A stretch of 47,874 nucleotides of DNA from Rhodopirellula sp. SM50 (GTDB taxonomy: Bacteria > Planctomycetota > Planctomycetia > Pirellulales > Pirellulaceae): positions 1 to 47,874 of the forward strand of contig NZ_NTFY01000094.1 in the NCBI RefSeq assembly GCF_002289565.1. Reading direction: 5' to 3'. The number at the start of each line of letters is the position of its first letter. Within the stretch, counting starts at the first letter, position 1. Shown here piece by piece: positions 41,159-47,874 of the stretch. The translations under genes and the position numbers were made by a program. Under the pieces are notes generated by a model, which worked only from the letters and a program-made list of their open reading frames with translations, was not told where the DNA came from and did not search any database.

Positions 41159-41322
41159 AGTGGCGTAAGCTTCCAGCTTGCGAGTGGCGTAAGCTTCCAG
41201 CTTGCGAGTGGCGAGCTCCCAGCTCGCGAGTGGCGTAAGCTTCCAGCTTGCGAGTGGCGTAAGCTTCCAGCTTGCGAGTGGCGTAAGCTTCCAGCTTGCG
41301 AGTGGCGAGCTTCCAGCTCGCC
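41159..41322. repeat. Seven-copy AAGCTT palindrome array inside the operon
   Basis: Five 24-bp units (GTGGCGTAAGCTTCCAGCTT plus GCGA) and two shorter variants (with GAGCTC or GAGCTT in place of the AAGCTT segment) are arranged head to tail. Each unit forms a small hairpin, AAGCT-GGA-AGCTT on the minus strand. The array fills the 195-base gap between the epimerase and mutase small-subunit genes, both on the minus strand, and ends just after the epimerase stop. Confidence 0.93.
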
Positions 41323-41329
41323 CCATCCC

Positions 41330-41743
41330 CTAACTTCCGCCGGCCGGTTCACAAAGTTCGGTCAGCACACCGCCGGAACTTTTGGGGTGCAGGAACGCGA
41401 TCTGCATGTGATGCGAGCCGCCACGGGGTTTCTCATCGATCATCCGCAACCCGGAATCTTGCAATTCAGCGATCCGGGCCTGGATGTCTTCGACGGTGTA
41501 GGCCAAATGGTGCAAACCTTCGCCGCGTTTTTCGATGAACTTGGCCACCGTGCTGTCCTCCGACGTCGGTTCGAGCAATTCAAGTCGAACGTCGCCGGCG
41601 CGGAAAAATGCGACACGCACCTTTTGGCTGGGCACATCCTCCAACCCTTCGAATTCCAATCCGAGTGCGCCCTCGTAAAAGGTTTTGTGGTCATCGATCG
41701 ACTGCACCGCGATGCCGATGTGATTGAGAGACTTGACCGCCAT
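41330..41743 (-). CDS. mce: Methylmalonyl-CoA epimerase
   Basis: The enzyme interconverts (R)- and (S)-methylmalonyl-CoA, linking the mutase to the decarboxylase or carboxylase. The 137-residue glyoxalase-fold protein starts MAVKSLNHIGIAV. It has candidate metal ligands His8, Glu55, His79 (LHHLAY) and Glu129 (VLTELCEP). An alternative ATG at 41752 would add MIK. The gene follows the ABC1-type kinase by only a few bases. Family and context agree. Confidence 0.94.
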   Translation of the reverse strand: MAVKSLNHIGIAVQSIDDHKTFYEGALGLEFEGLEDVPSQKVRVAFFRAGDVRLELLEPTSEDSTVAKFIEKRGEGLHHLAYTVEDIQARIAELQDSGLRMIDEKPRGGSHHMQIAFLHPKSSGGVLTELCEPAGGS

Positions 41744-41758
41744 TTTGATCATCCGTTG

Positions 41759-43309
41759 TTAATGGGAAACATTCATCGTGTTGGATGCCTTGCCGTGGCA
41801 ACTTTCAATCGCGTCCAGCGCGTGACCGGTCAAGAAACTTGCCAGCGCGGTGGGGGCGCCGAGCAGGGCTTGGGTTATATCGAAATTCGAAACCTGTGTG
41901 GCGAATCGATGTGAGAAAGGTGGGTGGAACCAACGCTGGGGAAGTTCGACCGCGAAGTGTCGCATGAATTCCATGTTCAGCGTGCGATCGATCAATCCCG
42001 TCCGATCGCCGACATCCATCACGACACCCTCGAGCGCCAACAGCGATTTACGCAGCAGCATCAAGTCCTCAGGAACTCGCAATTTGGCTTGCTGGACCGC
42101 CTCGTCCAGCATCGCGACCAGCCAACTCAATCCGGGGAATCGACCGCGGCGAACGCATGCGACCCATTTCTCGGCAACCGCCTTGAGGGCCGTTTCATCG
42201 GGCCGTTGCGGGGCTGCCAGTTCGGCCATTCGCAAGGCGACGCCGCGTGCATCGAGCACCACGGCGGCCAACGAAATTTGCATGACCATCCGCCTGACGT
42301 CGGCCCCCAATCGTCCGACCAGACTCCAATCCAGGATTCCCAGTCGGCCGTCGTCGGTCAGAAACAGATTGCCGGCATGTGGATCGCCGTGAAAAATCGG
42401 ATCCGCGCGTTTGGAAAATACGGGGGCCGCGATCAACGCTTCGCCGATCAACGCGGCAAGCTGTCGTTTGTCACGCCCAGCAAACAGTCCGTGGTCGGTG
42501 ACCTTGCCGCCGCTGAGACGTTCCATCGAGGTCACGCGTTTGGTGCAGTGCTCCAGCAGCTCGGGGATCTGCACCCGTGGTTCATCGGCAAAAAACGCTT
42601 TGGCTTCCACCAGATGTCGCTGTTCGTTCTCCAACTGCACCTCGTCCAGCAGTTTGACGTGCGCCTGACTGAAGGCGTCTTCATAATCGAGCTCGGGGAT
42701 CTGCAACGCTTGACAACGGCGATCCAATTGTTCGCCGACCCGTGTGAGCAGACGCAGTTCGTGATCGAGCTGTTGTTCAATACCGGGTTTGAGAATCTTG
42801 AACACGCCCGCGGTCGTCGCCTGCCCGCTTGAGATGGGGCCGCTTGAGGTGGGGCCGCTTGAGGGCTGATTGCGATCAAACGGCACGACCACCGCGACGC
42901 TGGCTTCGGCAATCGCCGGTCCGAGCGTGATGCCCAGACGATCGAGCGGTCCGAGTTCTTGGGTGATCGCCTGCTCGAGCACCGGTTGCGAAACCACCGG
43001 CGGCAGACTTTCCAACTCGCTCAAATAGCCTCGCAATTCCAGCGGCAAACGTTTGTCACGCGCCAGAATCTGGCCGACCTTGTGCAACACGGGCGAACTG
43101 CGGGCGAGAACCCCCAGCCGCTGTGAAAACGACGCCGACGCCGGCAATTTGGCTTGAGCCCGCACAATCGAAACCTGTTGTTCCGGCGGCAGACCACCAA
43201 GAAACAGACTCAACCCCTCCCGAATCGGACGCGCAAATTGCGCGTGTTCGGGAGGCAGGATCGATTGGAACGCGGCTTCGTCGAGCAGGAATTCCCAACT
43301 GGGGATCAT
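41759..43309 (-). CDS. ABC1/AarF/UbiB-family atypical kinase
   Basis: ABC1 proteins are atypical kinases or ATPases, best known from quinone synthesis. The 516-residue protein has the N-terminal KVGQ motif (HKVGQILARDKRLPLELRGY). It also has a nucleotide lobe (VFKILKPGIEQQLDHELRLL), the catalytic FHGDPHAGN around residues 303-312 and a metal-binding LDWSLVGRL. An insertion of SSGP-type repeats interrupts the small lobe. The start at ATG 43309 lies 1 base after the phaC stop; the longer frame runs back inside phaC and is rejected. The setting between PHA synthase and methylmalonyl-CoA genes is unusual and suggests a role linked to PHA or its lipid surface. This is an inference. Confidence 0.85.
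   Translation of the reverse strand: MIPSWEFLLDEAAFQSILPPEHAQFARPIREGLSLFLGGLPPEQQVSIVRAQAKLPASASFSQRLGVLARSSPVLHKVGQILARDKRLPLELRGYLSELESLPPVVSQPVLEQAITQELGPLDRLGITLGPAIAEASVAVVVPFDRNQPSSGPTSSGPISSGQATTAGVFKILKPGIEQQLDHELRLLTRVGEQLDRRCQALQIPELDYEDAFSQAHVKLLDEVQLENEQRHLVEAKAFFADEPRVQIPELLEHCTKRVTSMERLSGGKVTDHGLFAGRDKRQLAALIGEALIAAPVFSKRADPIFHGDPHAGNLFLTDDGRLGILDWSLVGRLGADVRRMVMQISLAAVVLDARGVALRMAELAAPQRPDETALKAVAEKWVACVRRGRFPGLSWLVAMLDEAVQQAKLRVPEDLMLLRKSLLALEGVVMDVGDRTGLIDRTLNMEFMRHFAVELPQRWFHPPFSHRFATQVSNFDITQALLGAPTALASFLTGHALDAIESCHGKASNTMNVSH
42827..42869. repeat. 15-bp in-frame minisatellite inside the ABC1 kinase gene
   Basis: Units starting GCTTGAG at 42827, 42842 and 42857 are 15 bp apart and encode repeated SSGP(T/I/S) residues in the nucleotide-binding lobe. 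Because the period is a multiple of three, copy-number change would keep the frame. Confidence 0.8.
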
Positions 43310-43310
43310 T

Positions 43311-44420
43311 TCAGCCACCTGACCTTGCCGACAGCCAGGATTCCATGTGCGGCCAGGTGTTTTTCTCGGCGCCGCGTCCGGCCATGATGCCGATGTGCCC
43401 ACCTCGCACTCGAAACAGTTCCTTGTCTTCGCTGCCCACCAAGTCCATGATCGACTCGGACTGGCACGGGGGTGTGATGTGATCGGCTTCGGCAATCACG
43501 TTGAACAGATTGGCTTTCAGTTTTTTCAAGTCGACCGTTTCGCCGCGCAGTTGCAGCGTTCCTTTGACCAGCTTGTTTTCTTTGTAAAGCTCATTGATCA
43601 ACTGCTTGTACGCGCCACCGGCCATCGGGATGATGTCGCGGACCCAGGTGTTCATGGCGTGCCAGGCTTCCACGGTTCCGGGGTTTTCGATCTTGTCCCA
43701 CAACATGCTGTAGCTGCCGAAGTAGTTTTCGATCGGCTTGAGCATCTTCGCTCCCGAATCGATCATCTCACCCGGGACGTTGCCCAGTTTTTCGACGATC
43801 GTGTTGGCATTGAACGCCGGGTTGCTGGACCAACGCGTGAAACCTCCGGCCTCTTGGTCGCTGAAGTCCAGCGGTGCGGTCAGCAGCATCAGATTCTTCA
43901 GCCCGTCATCGGGTCGCAGCGCCGCGTACATCGTGCTGATCAAGGCGCCCAAGCACCAGCCCAGCATGCTGAATTCCTCCGCCCCCGAGATGCTCTTGAA
44001 CTTGCGAATCGCACGCGGCAGGTATTCCAGCGTGTAATCATCGAAGCACATGTTCTTGTCTTCGGGACCGGGTTCACCCCAGTCCAGCAAGTACAGATCG
44101 TAACCGTGCCGCAGCATGTACTCGACGAAACTGTGGCCGGGCCGCAGATCCAACACGTGCGGTCGGTTCATGATGGCAAACACCATGAACAAGGGAACCG
44201 GCTTGCGATCTTGTTCGGGCACGACCGGGATGTAGTGATACAGTTTGGCCTTGTTGAGCGTCCAAACCACTTCCTTCGGCGTTTGGGCGATTTTGGCATC
44301 GGTGGTGAGCATCCGGTTGAACCGGTCGAGGTTCTCAGCGGCCCGGTGCCAGCCTTCGCAAACGTCGGAGAAGGATGGCATGCCGGCGTCCACCGCTTGG
44401 GTCGATTCTTTCGTGGTCAT
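43311..44420 (-). CDS. phaC: Class III-type polyhydroxyalkanoate synthase
   Basis: PhaC polymerises (R)-3-hydroxyacyl-CoA into PHA at the granule surface. The 369-residue alpha/beta-hydrolase protein has the lipase-like box GWCLGA with nucleophile Cys156, acid Asp313 (EADHITPP) and base His342 (GGHIGIM). Cysteine in place of serine is diagnostic of PHA synthase. Length and spacing match class III PhaC, which needs a PhaE partner. AAGGGG precedes the ATG at 44420. It follows a short PhaE-like gene by 11 bases. Confidence 0.95.
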   Translation of the reverse strand: MTTKESTQAVDAGMPSFSDVCEGWHRAAENLDRFNRMLTTDAKIAQTPKEVVWTLNKAKLYHYIPVVPEQDRKPVPLFMVFAIMNRPHVLDLRPGHSFVEYMLRHGYDLYLLDWGEPGPEDKNMCFDDYTLEYLPRAIRKFKSISGAEEFSMLGWCLGALISTMYAALRPDDGLKNLMLLTAPLDFSDQEAGGFTRWSSNPAFNANTIVEKLGNVPGEMIDSGAKMLKPIENYFGSYSMLWDKIENPGTVEAWHAMNTWVRDIIPMAGGAYKQLINELYKENKLVKGTLQLRGETVDLKKLKANLFNVIAEADHITPPCQSESIMDLVGSEDKELFRVRGGHIGIMAGRGAEKNTWPHMESWLSARSGG

Positions 44421-44431
44421 GTCATTCCCCT

Positions 44432-44788
44432 TCAGTTGGTGGCTTGCGTGTCGTTGGATGAAGCCCCTTCGCTCAGACGTGCGTCGAGGTCGTCCAACCG
44501 CATTTCAATGTTGGTCAGACGCTCGGCCAGACGCGTGATGTCATCACGAGTGGGCATGTTCAGTTGAGCCATCGCCTGAGCCATGCTGGATTCCATGGCT
44601 TTGCGGAACGGCCCGCTGGTCGTCAGCCAGGCGTCCAGCATGGCGCCGGTCGATTCGGCATAGGCCTCGGTATTGACGAAGTCCGTCATGATCTTCGACC
44701 ACGATTCCATGTTGGAATCGCGCATTTGTTTCAGCATGCCCGTCGGATCGAAGGGGTCGAATGTTTGATTGTCTTTGGATTGCGACAT
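44432..44788 (-). CDS. Short PhaE-like PHA synthase partner or phasin
   Basis: The 118-residue protein begins MSQSKDNQTFDPFDPTGMLK. It ends with LNMPTRDDITRLAERLTNIE and MRLDDLDARLSEG, a C-terminal coiled coil like that of PhaE/PhaR subunits. True PhaE is about three times longer, so this is a minimal version or a phasin. AGGAG lies upstream of the ATG at 44788. The longer frame to 44887 adds an arginine-rich leader and is rejected. Being directly upstream of a class III-type phaC, it is probably the activating partner subunit. Confidence 0.78.
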   Translation of the reverse strand: MSQSKDNQTFDPFDPTGMLKQMRDSNMESWSKIMTDFVNTEAYAESTGAMLDAWLTTSGPFRKAMESSMAQAMAQLNMPTRDDITRLAERLTNIEMRLDDLDARLSEGASSNDTQATN

Positions 44789-44867
44789 CTTAGTTCTATT
44801 GGCTCCTGTAAACGTTTCGAATAAACCTCTTCGATCGTGCCGTCTTCTCCGACGCGCGCGGTCGGCC

Positions 44868-45611
44868 TTACATGAAGGCTCCACCATTGACGTTGATTTG
44901 TTGCCCCGTGATGTAATCGCCGTCGGCGACCAGGAAGGTCACGGCTTTGGCAATCTCTTCGGGGTGGGCAAATCGTCCCATCGGGATCCCACCGCGGATC
45001 TTCGCTTGGATCACCGGTGGGACCGCTTCGAACATGTCCGTGTCGGTGTACCCCGGCGCGATCGCGTTGACCGTGATGCCCGAATGCACGAGCTCGGCGG
45101 CGGCCGTGCGGGTGAACGCGATGATCCCACCCTTGCTGGCGCTATAGTTCGCCTGCCCGATCGCCGGCAATTGACCATTCATCGAGCTGATGTTGACGAT
45201 CCGGCCATAACTTTGTGACGTCATGATTGGGATCGCGGCCGAGGTGCAGAAAAAGCATCCGCCCAAATTGGTTTGAATCACTTCCATCCATTGCTCATCG
45301 TTCATGCGGGGCAACATCGCATCACGGGTGATCCCCGCGTTGTTGACCAGAATGTCCAGATGGGTGAATTCATCGGCGATCTTTTGAACCATCGCCCGTG
45401 CTTGTTTGGGGTCACCGATGTTGGCTTGCGCCAACAGACACGTTCCCCCTTCGCGACTGATTTCGTCGGCCACCTCTTGGGCCTTGGCCTCGTTACTGGA
45501 GAAATTGATGGCGACCCTGGCACCCTCGCGGGCGAGTTCTAACGCGATCGCGCGTCCGATCCCACGTGACCCGCCGGTGACCAATGCCGTTCTTCCGTCG
45601 ACCCTTCCCAT
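44868..45611 (-). CDS. phaB: Acetoacetyl-CoA reductase (short-chain dehydrogenase)
   Basis: PhaB reduces 3-ketoacyl-CoA to (R)-3-hydroxyacyl-CoA for polymerisation. The 247-residue protein has the nucleotide motif TGGSRGIG (12-19), NNAG (90-93), catalytic Asn115, a serine at 142/143, and Tyr156-X3-Lys160 (YSASK). The same family includes FabG. The PhaB call rests on its place between phaA and the synthase genes. No other ketoacyl-CoA reductase is in the cluster. Confidence 0.88.
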   Translation of the reverse strand: MGRVDGRTALVTGGSRGIGRAIALELAREGARVAINFSSNEAKAQEVADEISREGGTCLLAQANIGDPKQARAMVQKIADEFTHLDILVNNAGITRDAMLPRMNDEQWMEVIQTNLGGCFFCTSAAIPIMTSQSYGRIVNISSMNGQLPAIGQANYSASKGGIIAFTRTAAAELVHSGITVNAIAPGYTDTDMFEAVPPVIQAKIRGGIPMGRFAHPEEIAKAVTFLVADGDYITGQQINVNGGAFM

Positions 45612-45663
45612 TGTCTTATGCTCCGTGTCAATTCAATTGTGATGTACAGTTCCAGTGATGCCG

Positions 45664-46845
45664 TTAGATGTGCTCAAAAATGGCTGCAATGCCTTGCCCG
45701 CCGCCGATGCACATCGTCACCAAGGCCCGTTTCTTGCCGGTCCGATTGAGTTCGTAGAGCGCCTTGATCACCAGGATCGCACCGGTCGCGCCGATCGGGT
45801 GGCCGAGTGAAATCCCGCTGCCGTTGGGGTTCGTGCGGTCCATCGGCAATTCCAATTCGCGGCACACCGCCAGGGCTTGCGAGGCGAACGCTTCATTGAC
45901 TTCAAAGACATCGATGTCGTCGAGTCCAAAGCCCGTCTTTTCGAGCAGCTTGCGAACCGCCGGGACCGGTCCCATCCCCATGTACTTGGGATCCACACCG
46001 GCATAGGCGTAATCCACCAACTTGCCCATCGGCTTCAGCCCGCGGCTCTCGGCGACCTGTGCATCGGCCAACACCAGGGCGGCCGCGGCATCATTGATGC
46101 TCGAAGCGTTGCCGGGCGTCACCGACCCTTCGCGATCAAACACCGTGGGCAGACGCGCGAGCTTTTCGGTCGTCACGCCGTAACGCACCGTTTCGTCGAC
46201 TTCAAAGGGAACCACGTCGCGTTTGACCTTGATGTCGATCGGAACAATCTGTGCTTTGAAGTAACCGTGGTCGATCGCGGCACCCGCACGCCGGTGGCTC
46301 TCCACGGCGAACGCATCTTGGTCTTCACGCGAGATCCCGTACTTCTTGGCGACGTTTTCCGCCGTGACGCCCATGTGGCAATCATCGAACGGGTCGCTGA
46401 GCGCACCGACCATCATGTCGACCAACGTCGTGTCGTTCATCCGCGCCCCGAACCGCATCGCGGCAGAGCTGTACGGCGAGCGACTCATGTTCTCGGCACC
46501 GCCGGCGACGGTCACATCGGCATCGCCCAACATGATCGCATGGGCCGCCGTGATGACCGCTTGCAACCCGCTGCCGCAGAGACGATTCAATGTCAGCGCC
46601 GGCGTCTCATGCGGCAAGCCGCCTTTGATCGCTGCGACGCGAGCCAGATAATGATCATGGGCATCGGTATGAATAATGTTTCCAAACACCGCATGTCCAA
46701 CATCGTTCGGCTTTACACCCGAACGCTTCACCGCTTCCTTGACGCACTTTGCGGCCAAGTCGCACGGCGGGGTGTCCTTCAAACTGCCGCCGTATCCTCC
46801 GATCGGTGTTCGCACGCCACTGAGTACCACCACTTCACGCGTCAT
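45664..46845 (-). CDS. phaA: Acetyl-CoA C-acetyltransferase (biosynthetic thiolase)
   Basis: The thiolase condenses two acyl-CoA molecules to a 3-ketoacyl-CoA, the first step of PHA synthesis. The 393-residue protein has the catalytic triad at standard positions: Cys90 (NRLCGSGLQAV), His349 (GHPIGATG) and Cys379 (CIGGGQG). GAGGAGAG precedes the ATG at 46845 by ten bases. It is the first gene of the leftward cluster. Whether it also takes propionyl-CoA (BktB-like), which would give 3-hydroxyvalerate, cannot be judged from sequence by eye. Confidence 0.94.
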   Translation of the reverse strand: MTREVVVLSGVRTPIGGYGGSLKDTPPCDLAAKCVKEAVKRSGVKPNDVGHAVFGNIIHTDAHDHYLARVAAIKGGLPHETPALTLNRLCGSGLQAVITAAHAIMLGDADVTVAGGAENMSRSPYSSAAMRFGARMNDTTLVDMMVGALSDPFDDCHMGVTAENVAKKYGISREDQDAFAVESHRRAGAAIDHGYFKAQIVPIDIKVKRDVVPFEVDETVRYGVTTEKLARLPTVFDREGSVTPGNASSINDAAAALVLADAQVAESRGLKPMGKLVDYAYAGVDPKYMGMGPVPAVRKLLEKTGFGLDDIDVFEVNEAFASQALAVCRELELPMDRTNPNGSGISLGHPIGATGAILVIKALYELNRTGKKRALVTMCIGGGQGIAAIFEHI

Positions 46846-47394
46846 CTCGCTGGCTCTCCTCTACAACACGTTGATTAATACGGCACCTTGAAGAATTCGC
46901 ACCGAGTGCGGGAACAAGGACACCAGACTTGCCACTTCAAAGAATCAACTCCTCGGTGGGCAATGGCGTCAGCCGGAGCAAACGCTATACCAATCATGGG
47001 GGACGCCCCGTGCCCGGGAGTGTGAAACGACGACGGGCAACCCCACAGACACAAACGATCTGCAAACACGCATTCAAGCGCACTGGCGCGCGGAATCATC
47101 CAGACTTTCTAGCCATCGATCGGTACCCGCTTTGGACCGATTCCAAAAGAACTGTGCGGTGGCGTAGCACTTGCGATGCGGGTCGCTCTGTTTCGTGCGT
47201 AATCGCTCGTTTCGTGACGCCCATCGCACGTTCTGCATCCTCGCACTGCCACGCGCCGTCACCAGCGGTCCATCAGGTGCGCTCCGCAGGTGGCGCTGCG
47301 CCGACCTCCAACGACTCGCTGAATTCCCTCCGGGATCCTGACATCGCTGGCGCTCTCCCGTCGGACGTTGGCACCGATCGGGGTGTGACTTGTT
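46846..47394. other. Upstream region of the PHA cluster, no recognisable gene
   Basis: About 550 bases with no protein I recognise. The 155-codon frame at 46929-47396 on the plus strand is Arg/Ser/Thr-rich with no domain pattern, and I do not call it. The phaA promoter should lie here. A TATTAAT read on the minus strand near 46874-46880 is a possible -10 element, but no good -35 accompanies it. Confidence 0.4.
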
Positions 47395-47874
47395 AGCGGC
47401 AGGGCGCGAACTCTTGCAACTCGTTCCAAGGCTCCGCCTTGGCTGTGCAAAATCTCTCCGTTGAAATGTGTATTCCTTCGCAGGATTTTGGCGGTTTCCA
47501 TTCCCTCGAGGGCGTCTTGGGATCAGCCGTTTGGCGCCAGCCTACGGGCCCTCCGTGGTTGCCGAGGCCCGAACGCTTGCGCGAATCGGCTGATGTCAAT
47601 CGTGCTTTTGATGCCCAACCGCTCCATGCTCATCGATGGTCCATTCAACTCGTCCAACTCGTTCCAAGGCTCCGCCTTGGAACGCGAGGTCGGTGTGGCT
47701 CCCGCCACACGCCAATGAGGGCCAGGAGGCGGGAGCCTCCATGACAGTGTGCTCCCAGGCGGAGCCCTACGCCGTGAACGATCTATTTCCTGTGTTTGAC
47801 GAGGTTTTAGCGGCAGGGCGCAAGCCCTCCGGTTCCACATCGTTGCCAACACACCGGAGGGCTCGCGCCCTACC
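47395..47874. repeat. Right-edge mosaic of hairpin modules and composite element 4 (truncated by the window)
   Basis: The block contains a broken B module (47395-47412) and two C modules, CCAAGGC-TCC-GCCTTGG, at 47426-47442 and 47664-47680. It also contains GTGTGGC-TCCC-GCCACAC (47693-47710) and module D, GGAGGC-GGGA-GCCTCC (47725-47740). Module A follows (about 47750-47780), then an inverted B pair that runs off the window. Positions 47723-47832 are an inverted near-copy of 9925-10034. Confidence 0.88.

Noticed and set aside
41135..41326. 64-residue N-terminal extension of the mutase small subunit
   Set aside because: It would translate the AAGCTT DNA repeat into LASWKLTP repeats. The family start is the ATG at 41134.
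46929..47396. 155-codon plus-strand frame upstream of phaA
   Set aside because: It has no recognisable domain, Arg/Ser/Thr-rich composition, no ribosome site, and it runs into repeat modules.

Overview
The window looks like a chromosomal segment of a planctomycete, probably from the Pirellulales (Rhodopirellula/Stieleria-like). I infer this from two adjacent gene pairs of secreted CXXCH proteins with exported partners (DUF1592 + DUF1552, and a DUF1549-like + DUF1501-like pair), a sialate-esterase-type SGNH protein, the moderately high GC content, and several families of GC-rich palindromic intergenic repeats. I see no tRNA, rRNA, CRISPR array or complete insertion sequence.

Layout, left to right. 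1-196 is the end of a 21-bp tandem repeat. 0.3-5.5 kb holds a secreted protein with regulatory-like beta domains, a small membrane protein and an exported catalase-peroxidase (katG). 5.5-6.1 kb is a composite palindromic repeat. 6.2-9.7 kb is an arsenic cluster (arsR, arsD, arsA and a thioredoxin-type arsenate reductase) with no efflux permease in the window. After a second composite repeat and a small helix-turn-helix gene, 10.8-18.1 kb carries the two CXXCH/exported pairs, followed by an SGNH esterase. 19.4-23.3 kb has a DUF2294 gene, a 5'-truncated glycosyltransferase-like gene next to an intact GH130 phosphorylase gene, a Gdx-type guanidinium exporter, rnk and a tiny membrane protein. metH and a sulfite reductase gene are divergent at 23.5-29.3 kb. 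29.4-31.3 kb is a redox group: a DUF3365 haem protein, a GyrI-like protein, an NsrR-like Rrf2 regulator and a DUF542 protein.

From 46.8 kb leftward to 32.3 kb every gene is on the minus strand: phaA, phaB, a short PhaE-like gene, phaC, an ABC1/AarF-type kinase, methylmalonyl-CoA epimerase, both methylmalonyl-CoA mutase subunits, meaB and a complete four-subunit biotin/Na+ methylmalonyl-CoA decarboxylase. Together these could take succinyl-CoA through methylmalonyl-CoA to propionyl-CoA while exporting Na+. The propionyl-CoA could then be condensed and polymerised as 3-hydroxyvalerate units in polyhydroxyalkanoate. The direction of flux is an inference. metH and the mutase both need cobalamin.

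The most unusual structure outside genes is the set of composite palindromes (5.5-6.1, 9.76-10.03, 32.05-32.24 and 47.4-47.9 kb). They are built from repeated hairpin modules nested as A-B...B'-A'. Several modules have GTAG at the foot of the hairpin, as in REP elements. Different modules share one design: a variable outer stem, an inner GGC/GCC clamp and a short purine loop (GGA, AGA, GGGA, GCGA or GCAA).
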